Notes under the pieces: generated by a model
Told to the model about the DNA's origin: nothing
What the model saw: only the letters and a program-made list of their open reading frames with translations
Databases searched by the model: none
Program-made: the position numbers and the translations under genes
Part shown: piece by piece, positions 19,325-28,186 of the stretch
How positions within the stretch are numbered: the first letter of the stretch is position 1
Layout: every line of letters begins with the position of its first letter
Assembly (NCBI GenBank): GCA_964058805.1
Contig: CAXKVV010001094.1
Location: 1 to 28,186 of the forward strand
Direction: 5' to 3'
Length of the DNA: 28,186 bases
From: Schoenoplectus triqueter
Lineage: Eukaryota > Streptophyta > Magnoliopsida > Poales > Cyperaceae

Positions 19325-19326
<2 letters not shown>

Positions 19327-19362
<36 letters not shown>
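19327..19362. repeat. (TA)18 microsatellite
   Basis: Thirty-six bases of alternating TA at the left edge of the foldback at 19364-19752. Likely polymorphic in length. Confidence 0.95.
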
Positions 19363-19363
<1 letters not shown>

Positions 19364-19369
<6 letters not shown>

Positions 19370-19752
19370 GTGAAAATATTTGTATTTCAGTCGATATATA
19401 AACACGTCAAAAAAATATTTTAATATCTCAAAGATTTTAATTTATGATTTTCATTAAATTTATCATATGAAAATCTTGTGAAATACAAATATTTAGAGTC
19501 TTTTAACCTGCTCTTTTGATTTTTTTTGAAAAAATAGCTCTAAAAATAATAATAAATATTCAATGTTTGTGGTATTTTTTAAAAATTCAAAAGAATGTCA
19601 TAAAAAATTTAAAAAACTCCAAATTTTTATATCCCATGAATTTTTCACATGAAGAATTTAGTGAAAACCATAAATTAAAATTTTTTAGTTGATAAAATAT
19701 ATTTTTTGATACATTTGCATATCGGTTGAAATGCAAATATTTTCACAATAGT
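19364..19752. mobile_element. AT-rich foldback element, family C copy 2
   Basis: The ends ACTATTGTGAAAATATTTG (19364-19382) and CAAATATTTTCACAATAGT (19734-19752) are exact 19-bp inverted repeats. Similarity continues inward for roughly 120-150 bases (ATTTTAATTTATG, TTTTCA, TAAATT, then ATATGAAAA-type words). TA-rich tracts flank both sides, so a TA target duplication of the Tc1/mariner type is possible but cannot be distinguished from the microsatellite. No coding capacity. Confidence 0.65.
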
Positions 19753-19766
19753 GTGTGTATATATAT

Positions 19767-19786
19767 TTGTGAGCTTAAGCTCACAA
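19767..19786. repeat. Perfect 20-bp palindrome
   Basis: TTGTGAGCTTAAGCTCACAA equals its own reverse complement. It separates two foldbacks (19364-19752 and 19789-20014) and could be a junction of two element ends or a cruciform-forming site. Confidence 0.95.
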
Positions 19787-19788
19787 TA

Positions 19789-20014
19789 TGTTCATTAAAT
19801 TTTTCATAGGAAAATCTTATGGCATACAAAAATTTAGGGTGTTTCGAGTTTTTAAGTTATCGTTTTCAAAATTTTAAAATAATATATAAATATTGAATAT
19901 ATTGTTATTATTTTTATAGCTGATATTTCAAAATTAAAATAATGACTTAGAAAAATCAAAACACTCTAAATTTTTGTATTCTATAAGATTTTCATATGAA
20001 TAATTTAATGAACA
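19789..20014. mobile_element. AT-rich foldback element, family C copy 3
   Basis: The left arm (GTTCATTAAATTTTTCATAG, then GAAAATCTTATGGCATACAA, then AAATTTAGGGTGTTT) is mirrored at 19960-20014 (AACACTCTAAATTTTTGTAT, TATAAGATTTTCATATGAAT, AATTTAATGAAC). The arms are about 55 bases with few mismatches. The word order matches the inner parts of the foldbacks at 19364-19752 and 5860-6420, so these are related. No coding capacity. Confidence 0.65.
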
Positions 20015-20059
20015 TGATAAATCAAAATTTAGAAATAGTTTAATATATTATTTTTGTTA

Positions 20060-21980
20060 AACTCACGCTATCTTTACATAAATAAGTACTATACATTCCG
20101 TTTAAGATGTAAAAGCATGCAGTTGATACTTCCCATTTTCATTGTTTAATTATATATGATCAAACAAAAAGCAAAGCTCACATATAATAGCCATGCATGA
20201 ACTAAAACATGTATAAAGGAGCAGACATCTGAAATTAAAGCAAGCTAGAAATAGGAAATGCAAAGCAGACCAGGACATCTATATATGTATGCTTGAAATA
20301 TTCAGAGGAGATTTATAGACTGCAGTGTTGTTAAAGACAAGTTGAGGAACCTAATTAATACCAGACGATTCCTAGTTTAAGAACAATAAATCCAAATTGA
20401 CATAGTGTTAATAATTACAATTAGCAGGCTAGTTAAAACTCAAAAGGTCTTGGATAAAGAAATTCATGGTAGATGCGCTTTTGATCTAGTATTTGTTGCA
20501 GCAATTCTGCACATGAAAAAAAAGAAGATAAAATACAGGGGAAAGGAAAAGCAATAAAGAGTTTGCATTAGGAATCACAGCTTGATCAGTTTCTTTACTG
20601 GACAATTTTGAAATGCTCTAGGTCGATTTTGATTGTTAAGCTACACTCACAGAATTCTAAGCTATTATTGTAAAAAAAAATTAAAAACATATCCCAAGTT
20701 CATCTGAGATTGATTTGACCTGAGATCGATTCTTGGCAGATAAGGTAATTAACTGGCGATTACAATATATGAATATGATATAGAACAATCATCGAGTACA
20801 CAGTTCCATGAATATATAAAGTTTATTTCTCAGTAGGATCTATTATGTACCCATTATTAATTAAAGTTATATGTACATTGGTTGGTGAATCGATCAGATT
20901 TGAAAATATCCTTGTTGGATTAATTATTACTGATCAGTACAGTTCTGTTTGTGGAAAAGGCATCAATTATAATAATATGTACTGTTCTTTGTCTTCTAAT
21001 TTCCCAGTAATTAATTGCTATCTCTTACATAATTAAACAGGTGGCACACACCTAGACCACATAATCTTCTAAGCAGATAATTAAATATTACCAGTCACCC
21101 GTCAAAAGTGAGTAATACGTGAAGCAGGTAAATAATTGGAAAACTAATGTACACTGACATTTGGATCCGATTAATTCCAAGGAGGTTGAGTATACAACAA
21201 TGCCATATTTGATTAGGTAAGTTAATAACTTAAGCAAGTCACATAAGCTAATTTAAGTCCAAATCACCATGGACCTAAATTCAAAGCTGTGTATTATTTT
21301 CCTAACACCTGTATATTTGACTGTGCATCTGACCGAAAGGTGGCGCCTGAAGGTGTGAAATGGTGCCAATAATTTTTGAGCAGCCTATATACAGACTGTA
21401 GCTTAGAATTTGATGCCAAGTGCACAAACCGTGTCAAAATTTGATCTTACCGTTCATAAAATTCGTGATAGCAATATTCTAATGTTTTTCCATAGTTTTG
21501 CCAAACAAATTTCTTGAATTCTGGTACGAAGCTAACAGCCTTCTTCCTCTATTTAGTTACAGCTAAATTTTGACTTGTTGATCAATTCAAAAACATAGTC
21601 CAGTCGTTGAATTTTTCTTCATATTACTATTTTAACTATGTATTATAATATTGAGCACTATAGAAGAAAAGTTGCCCGCACGTGTGCATTTAGATGTTTA
21701 GTTAGGTGTTCTTTCTCCCCGTTTAAAGAGAAAATTAGAGATGACGATCTTACTTTTGTTTTATTAATACTTAGTACGTATAGATAATGGAAGACTCCAT
21801 TCAAGTCAAAAAGGAGGGCTTTCTACCAACTTTGGCTGCTATGTCGTGTTGTTCTTCTCGCAATCGCATCGTATTACTTTCATACGTTACCCGCTAATTG
21901 CTATCATAAAGATCAAACCAGCATGAACAGACATTCCCTTGATATTTTTATGATTAATTCGCTTTCGTTTCTCCCTTTCC
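20060..21980. other. Intergenic stretch, no gene supported
   Basis: Mostly AT-rich. One short exon-like segment on the minus strand (20433-20506) is discussed under findings but is too short to annotate. No RNA gene, known microRNA or transposon end was recognised. Confidence 0.35.
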
Positions 21981-22061
21981 ATAGGCGCCTATATAAAAGT
22001 CCATTGCTCATACGTATGAAGTTAGAATTTTGCATCAGCTGGCATAAGCAAGCTACATATC
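21981..22061 (+). promoter_or_regulatory. TATA-type core promoter candidate
   Basis: GGCGCCTATATAAAAGTCC around 21984-22002 contains a consensus plant TATA box (TATATAAA) in GC-richer context, about 70 bases before a small dispersed element. No convincing open frame follows. It could be a promoter of a non-coding RNA, a promoter separated from its gene, or a chance match. Confidence 0.3.
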
Positions 22062-22217
22062 GCGGAGCTTAATTAGTGGAGAAAAAAAAAGGGCTGTGGC
22101 CCCCCCTTTTAATAAAACAATTATTTGAATATCCCTTTATTTTATGGATCTAAAACTTGTTCACACTAATAATTATCGATAATAGTCAGCCCTTCTTATT
22201 TTTAATGCAAGCTCTGC
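22062..22217. mobile_element. Short dispersed repeat, family B copy 2
   Basis: This 156-bp element starts GCGGAGCTTAATTAGTGG and ends in AAGCTCTGC, an 8-of-9 terminal inverted repeat. After the start comes an A-rich run, then GGGCTGTGGCCCCCCC. The order of words matches 1463-1632 (GCGGAGCT, AGTGG, GAGCTGT, GGCC). It has no coding capacity and lies right behind the TATA candidate at 21990. Confidence 0.5.
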
Positions 22218-25100
22218 TATTTGTGCCTCAGAGTTAGGAGTCGGCACTGCACGGTTGTCTGGGACCGAGTAACCGTTTTTTGAGACTAGTTGTTCAACTC
22301 CACTGTTATTTCACATTTGATAGATTGAATGACCTATGGAAATTTTATTTGGAAAATAGGAATTCCAAAGATATTGCGTATTTTGCATCAATGGCTGGCT
22401 AATATACTTTCTATAGCACATAACCTTTACAAAAAAAGTGGCTATTATTATTTTGAAAAGTGGCTATTATCATGGGCTTGTAATGACAAAATATTATCTC
22501 TGACCTTCTTTTGTCATTTTGAAAAATTTAAAGCATATATTGATTCAAGAGCCTTTCTTTACTTTTATCTTGTGCGAGACATTCCATTAAATGGGAGACG
22601 AAATATTATTACTTCCATTTGTATAATATTTTTTTGGCTTTCAACATGCTCATCCTTTTCCAATAGATTCTGATAATCAAAATATTTAGCTTTTCAGGTG
22701 ACAGTACTGGAACCATTTTCTAGTTCTAATTGAAGAAATTTGAAGTGATCGAATAAATCTGTTTTTACCTGCTAGGTGTGAATCCGCATGATGCTTGATT
22801 TCAATCTCAACCACCAAGCATGTGTTTTTTTTCTCTTGCAGTAGAACAGTATTTATTTTTTTTTATATATAACTTGCCTAGACAAGATGGTCCAAGTTTG
22901 AATTAGAGGTCAGAATTGATTGATAAATTATTAACTGAATCCTGTATAATAGAAATCAACTTGGTAAGTAGATTAAGTGCTTTCATACAGAGGATCTACA
23001 ATCTTTGAATTATGGGTGATTATGTCATAATTAATCCGAAAACCTGTCTCGGTTGATTGATTTAGTAAAAATAACTACTTTTTTTGCCTTAATAATCAGA
23101 ATACTAGTCTTTATTCTTCTGATTAAGTCTATGGTTTAGTTACTCGTAGGATTAATTAGTCGCTGGCGCTCATGTCGTGTCAGATTGATTGTGACATCTG
23201 AACCATATAGTGTACATAGTTAGTTGAATATTTATACTATACAAAATGACTGAACATATACATACATAAAAAAAAATAACTAACATAAATTTCCTTAAAT
23301 GTGCTTTTATGTGCTTCATTAGGACCAAAACTATAACAGGCTATTAAATTTCCAGGATCGTTCTTCATTAATTTCCTAGCCAAATAGGCAAAATAGCATT
23401 TCTTTAAAAAAAATCATGGTAATATATATTGTGAGCATGCCAGTAAAAAAAGATTGTCATGTACACATTATACATTGACGGTATAAATAGGAAATTGTGC
23501 TTTAGGATTTTTATGGTGTGAAGGGAATATAGGATTGACAGAAGGGTAATTTGTGACGCAACGATTTATAGGTTAAAACAGGGGATCAACTAATTAATGG
23601 TTATATGGGCCACATCACGGATACAGTATTGTGTTGTTTACATTTCATTGCTTTTATTATTTTTTATTTCAAATTGATTTATTTCATTTTATTTAGCTAC
23701 GTAATAATTAAAGCTGCTAATAAGTCGTTTAGCTAAAATGGATGCATTCAATTAGTAACTTACAGTGCATACAATCTGCTTTCCTTTGTTCCATGAAAAA
23801 GAAGCATCTTAATTAGTAACTTAGAGTGGTTGTAGACGTATAATTATCCATTTTTTTTGTCAGAAAAGTGGCATAGCCACCAATTTCACTATTAAATTTT
23901 TTAACTGTCTGTCCAGCACTGTTAATTTTTTATTTTTTTAAAATAACCAACTAAACTCACAGATCTAGCATGCCTAATATGTATGAAGTACTCAATTGTA
24001 CCATGGGAAAGAAATTCAACAAAGAAGCACACAGTTAGTAATTAATACTCCACACAGATTATTATTATTATTACTATATATAATTATGTATTGTTATTTA
24101 CAAAAGTACACAATTTTTCTAGAATTATACATAGCAATCATGTAAGTGAAATTTTAACGGCTTCCTGATAGGTACTTATTTAATTCTTTAGAAAGTGATG
24201 ACAATGTAACATCAGTATATATGACTCGAATGTCAATATCATACTTCATCAGTCATGTAAATATATTTACCAAGTAAATCACTTGAGAATAACAGAACTT
24301 GCTACTATTTTTTTCCTTTGACCAGACAGAAGATTGTTCTAGAATTACATGTAGTACAAATTAATGACATTACTCGATTGATACATTTTAAATATCTAGG
24401 AAGTCATTAGCTAGAAAAGAGTATCAACGGATCAAAATGTCAATAACTACCTTGATGGGTAATTCATACTATATCGTATTAAAACTAAGAAAAAGTATTA
24501 CTTGTGGAGTATACAATATCTAGATTGTCTCTATTTTTCTAACGTCCAACGGAAATTAAAGGGGCTGTCTTTATGATTAAACATTGATTAATTATCTTCT
24601 TAACGGAATTTTTAGAAACTCTTTGGATAAGTTGTTGTCATATTTCATATTTCTCTCATCGCATTGAATAAGATGCAGAGGTTTGAGAGGGACTGGTATA
24701 TATTGTCAATTCTTAAGCTTACAATTTATTAAAGGAAAAGATATATAGATATAAAATGAAGCCAGATTAAGTCAACCGTATGTATCTGCGTACATGCATG
24801 CTTTATTCTTTATTGCTAACATCCCTTTTGTCTATTCTCGTTTGGTAACTGCATTTTGTAAAGAACAATTAACTGCATAAACATTTAAGACACTAAGGTA
24901 CCATCTAGTAAAATAAAGATGTGCAAATGTACGTCAACGACGTTTATAATATATATTTATTTAGCCAATAAAAAGTTAAGTATATTGTCACAATACCCTC
25001 CTAAATTATTAACCTATGGAGTATTGATCTCAAATATTATTTAAAAAAATCGAATAAAAATTACCAAACCAATTTGAACTTTGAGCTTTTATTTAAAACA
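22218..25100. other. Intergenic stretch, no gene supported
   Basis: The longest open frame is 22329-22673 (+, 114 codons). Its translation is rich in Ile, Phe, Tyr and Trp, with no recognised domain or splice-consistent neighbours, and it is probably chance. A short direct repeat (AATTAGTAACTTASAGTG, 17 of 18) occurs at 23750-23767 and 23811-23828. Nothing else is supportable. Confidence 0.35.
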
Positions 25101-25106
25101 ATTTAA

Positions 25107-25170
25107 TTTTTTTTTGAATAGTAGGCCAACCGCCTACTTGTTTTTCATTAAAAAAAAAATAAAATTTACA
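25107..25170 (-). mobile_element. Possible LINE 3' end with hairpin and poly(A)
   Basis: On the minus strand the order is TTTTTTAATGAAAAACA, then the hairpin AGTAGGC-GGTTG-GCCTACT, then TATTC and a run of nine A (T run at 25107-25115). Plant L1-type LINEs often end in a small hairpin followed by TTC and poly(A). No protein-coding part and no target-site duplication could be identified, so the 5' limit is unknown. Confidence 0.35.
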
Positions 25171-26178
25171 GGAGTTAGAAATGTTAGGAACGTACGGGAG
25201 GTGAATTAAAATAATTAATTTGAAAAAAATACCTTTGGATTCATTGTCATACAATCGATTCAAAAGGTGTTACAATCGATCTCTTTCAGGCTATTCCAAT
25301 TTGTCAAAACATGCCTTGAAACGTAAGTTTTATTTTGTAAGAATTAAATTAGTTAGCATACATGCATATGCCTTCTACCTAACAGAGTTAATTCCTTGTC
25401 CTTGAAATCAAAGGTTAATTCCTTGCTTCATTTTCATCCGGTCATTCGGTCACTTCTTATATCGTTTTGACGGAAGAATTTTAATTTTAGAATTTTTTTT
25501 TCTTTTTCCAGTAGTAGTTTTAGATTTTCTCCGGGTAGTCATGTTGTCATTATATGAAAAACAACGATATGTTAACATCTGTAGAAAAAAAATGATTGAC
25601 AAGCAGTGATGACTCGTTCCAGTGATTTCACACACGTGTATTCAATCCGTTGCTTCTGTACTCTGTTTTGGTAATTTGAATGCATAATCTATATGTCTAT
25701 GTTCTATTTTTACATTTTAGCAATGAGTATGTAATAATGCTCCTAAGTTGTAACCTGAGTTCTCTATTTCATATATATATTTGATCGAGATACAAACTAG
25801 ATTGTAATATGTGATCATATTTTCCTAGCAGCTGAAACTAATTAATTAAGAAAAAAAAATATAATATACCCCAAACATGATGCCCCCTACTGCCTCAATC
25901 ACTTATGACAAATAGGTCCCCTTAAATAACTAAAATCGTAGAGACAGCGGGAGAACTGTATTAATACCCATTAATTAATTAATTATACTCAACTGTATTT
26001 GTTCAAGTTCATTGTATTTGTGCCAAATAACATCAGTTGTGAGTTGCGGCTTCCTCTTATTTTCGATAAAATAAATAGTGTTTCCAATAAACTTGAATGA
26101 CATTAATTGACCAAAAACGACATGCCTTGCTTTCCGATAATTTGTTGATTTTCCTTATTGGAATGCGATGAAATCAAA
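25171..26178. other. AT-rich intergenic stretch, nothing recognised
   Basis: Small open frames only (25220-25405 + and 25450-25635 -), without family resemblance. No supportable feature. Confidence 0.4.
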
Positions 26179-26192
26179 GATTGCTATTGGAA

Positions 26193-26512
26193 GAAAATTG
26201 GAGAGTGTAATGACAATTGCTTGTTTTGTAATTTGACGAGAAAGATGCAACCGTATTTTTAGAGAAGAAAATAAAATAGTTGCCATATTGATTGAGGAGG
26301 TAAGAGAAAAATGGAGTATGTTTAACAAAAAAGAAATAGACTAATTTGCAAAACTTTATTGTATTTTATAATTACTTCTATTTTATTTTTGATTTTTGAT
26401 CTCCTCTCTTATGAGATCGTTTTTCATTTTTATGTTTTTATATACTGTTGAATGATAGTTCAATAAAATTTTAAAATAGAGACTTGACCCTTATTTTTCT
26501 CAAAAAAAAAAA
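26193..26512 (+). mobile_element. 5'-truncated LINE tail with poly(A) and imperfect TSD
   Basis: The insertion is flanked by GATTGCTATTGGAA (26179-26192) and GATTGTTGTTGGAA (26513-26526), matching at 12 of 14 bases. It ends in 11 A (26502-26512) preceded by TTTTTCTC, like the insertion at 1982-2587. Near the left end the plus strand reads ACFVI-stop-RERCNRIFREENK, then IEEVREKWSMF, then a stop. This is the C-terminal tail of plant L1 ORF2 (typically WxIWRERNxRIF); the stop is a TGA where the conserved Trp codon TGG belongs. About 200 bases of 3' UTR follow, with AATAAA near 26461-26466. It is a dead, heavily 5'-truncated copy. Confidence 0.75.
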
Positions 26513-26526
26513 GATTGTTGTTGGAA

Positions 26527-28186
26527 TGGAACCGATTTGACTTCATTTCCGGTGAGAACCATTCTAAGAAAAAGACTTCCTTCATTTCAGGTGTCAGCAT
26601 GATAATTGATTGCAGTTAATTACTAAAAAGAAAAAAAAATGATTGAAATTGAAATATTGGATTGGAAGCTTTTTTTGTTTAAAACCAAATATTCGAATAT
26701 TTGAGGTACAACAAAAATAAGACTAGGATCTGGTGAGGCCACCATTGCCGCGTTGTATTTGATCACATAGCTTGTAAAAAAGGCCAAAATTAATACAGAT
26801 AATGAACGAAATTAATGTAGCCTTAAGTGAATTTTAGTAGATTCATTGACCCCAGTAAATTAAAAAAAAACTCTTAGAATTATATAAAATTTCTGAAATT
26901 ACCGAACATAAAATTCGAACATTCACCTTTTTAACACAGATAGATAATTTGGCACCCCTATTGCCCTTAAATTCGATGCTTGATTGTTGATGCTTTTCAA
27001 AATTTACCTTTGTTAAAAATTATTCCCCTGTTTCTTCACTTATATTTTATTAAACCAGAGAAATTTGAACAAAAAATATTTCTACAAATCTATTAATTTG
27101 GTTAAAAAGAGAGATCTCCATTATTGTAATAGTATTAGAGTGCAATTAAAAGCATCTTCTTAGAGCATATATGATGATACCATGATTATAGCAAGAGCAT
27201 GTCTTGTTTTTATGTCTCACTCTGTATGAGATTGACTTATGCACAATCTCTCGCCGTGCATTCATCATGCATTTATGGAGAAGTCCCACAGATTGGTGAA
27301 CGTGCTGATGTAGCCTTCTCTAGTATTTTTTTAGAGTTAGGGTTTATATCCAGCCACATTGCCTATAGAAGAATGTAGAGAGTCTCAGATTTTGTGCAGA
27401 TTTGCCTCAATATACCGAGTCACTATCATACAATAAACCAGTAAAAAACATGATTTCTGAGGTGACAATTGGGTGATACGTTTGCTGATAACTGAGATAT
27501 ATAGACTAAACAAAAGTGGTGATGTGGCTTCTGTTTCATGGTGAGAGTTTTAATAAATTGTATCAAGGATTTTAGTTGTATTGTTCGCTTCCACTTGATG
27601 CCGTCGCGATCGGAGAAAAGCAGGAGTTGGTTCCTATAGTACAAAGCACCGACCAGTGCCGATGGAGTCACTGTTGGTGCAATAAAAACATAGAAGAACA
27701 AGATTTTCACAGTGACATCTGAAGAGCATCAGCATTGCAAATCAAGTTCAAACAGTTATATAGAACAAAATAAAATAAGTTTGAGCATTTATTCTGCATT
27801 TGCGCATTCTGTGAACAACTAATTGGGCTTTACATCTTATCATCTTTGAGATTAAACAAATTTATTGATATGAAAATGAAAAAAGAACAAGAGAGAAAAG
27901 CTTTAAGGCTCCGCGAAGCAGATCGAAGATGTCAGTGCAAATGTCCTGAACAAATCTGAAACATAATGGCAAAATTAACAGCCACTTATTATTATTTTAA
28001 TTCTCAATTTTGATTCCTTCATTAGCCTGAGACTTATAAAGGGGGAGATTCATGAATACTAAGTAACAAACAATATTTGCTTAATTAAACCAGGTACACA
28101 ACGTCCATTTTCTTTTCAACCAAACATAAACAGAGTAATTTCTGAATCAAACATCAATTAATACATGATTAATTGATTGTACCAGT
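26527..28186. other. Intergenic stretch to the window end, no gene supported
   Basis: The motif AAGTCCCACAGATTGGTGAA (about 27282-27301) resembles the AGTCCCACATTGG word common near the start of plant LTRs, but no paired LTR was found. A 94-codon open frame on the minus strand (27426-27710) has no recognised domain. A possible exon on the minus strand at the far right (about 27906-27955) is discussed under findings. Confidence 0.3.

Noticed and set aside
22329..22673. 114-codon plus-strand open frame
   Set aside because: It is the longest frame outside the known features, but it has AT-driven composition, no recognised motif and no associated splice sites, so I treat it as chance.
25240..25285. 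Repeated word ACAATCGAT
   Set aside because: Two short copies in AT-rich sequence with no larger structure; likely chance.
27282..27301. LTR-like word AAGTCCCACAGATTGGTGAA
   Set aside because: It resembles a word common in plant LTRs, but no second LTR, primer-binding site or target duplication was found.
20060..28186. Search by eye for conserved microRNA genes and tRNAs in the gene-poor right part
   Set aside because: None of the common plant microRNA sequences that I know, and no tRNA-like A and B box arrangement, was recognised; a computational scan would be needed to exclude them.

Overview
The window looks like nuclear DNA of a flowering plant, most likely a core eudicot. It is AT-rich, with long non-coding stretches, canonical GT-AG introns, many decayed transposable elements, and one clearly intact plant-type gene. 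No bacterial operon, CRISPR array, rRNA or tRNA was recognised.

The only gene that can be assembled with confidence is a three-exon R2R3-MYB transcription factor on the minus strand (12518-14409; predicted 333 aa). Its DNA-binding domain matches subgroup 7, the flavonol regulators of the MYB11/MYB12/MYB111 group. The C-terminus carries a degenerate subgroup-7 motif and an SWLMS-type end. A TATA-like box and W-box cores lie upstream. A likely miR858 target site lies in exon 3. The 3' flank carries a diverged duplication that gives two polyadenylation signals. The sequence shows one oddity: the exon 2/3 junction codon reads Thr where these proteins almost always have Arg, and the same base weakens the splice donor.

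Layout. 1-187 (-): exon of a decayed plant mobile domain (PMD) gene, cut by the window edge. 188-1140: AT-rich flank with a degenerate ~10-bp repeat and a perfect 20-bp inverted repeat. 1171-1364: MITE. 1463-1632: second small dispersed element. 1982-2587: 5'-truncated LINE tail with poly(A) and an 11-bp target-site duplication (TSD). 2620-2785: MITE-like inverted repeat. 3950-5660 (-): decayed L1-type LINE covering endonuclease end to reverse transcriptase. 5860-6420: AT-rich foldback. 6957-7350: long-armed foldback. 8168-8650: tandem duplication. 9609-9752: small foldback. 9990-10206: second copy of the first MITE. About 10590-10735: LTR-like relic. 11464-12006: hAT-type element with a perfect 8-bp TSD, just beyond the MYB 3' end. 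12100-14700: MYB gene and promoter. 15518-18267: CACTA-like non-autonomous element containing ~100-bp repeats and a nested hAT-type element (16125-16419). 18780-20060: cluster of AT-rich foldbacks. 20060-28186: mostly featureless, with a TATA-like promoter (about 21990), another small dispersed element (22062-22217), a possible LINE hairpin tail (25107-25170) and a second LINE tail with TSD (26193-26512).

In function, the window is one flavonoid-pathway regulator embedded in transposon debris. I do not see an undescribed multi-gene system. The most informative observations are the nested insertions, whose empty sites can be read within the window, and the junction codon and 3' duplication of the MYB gene.
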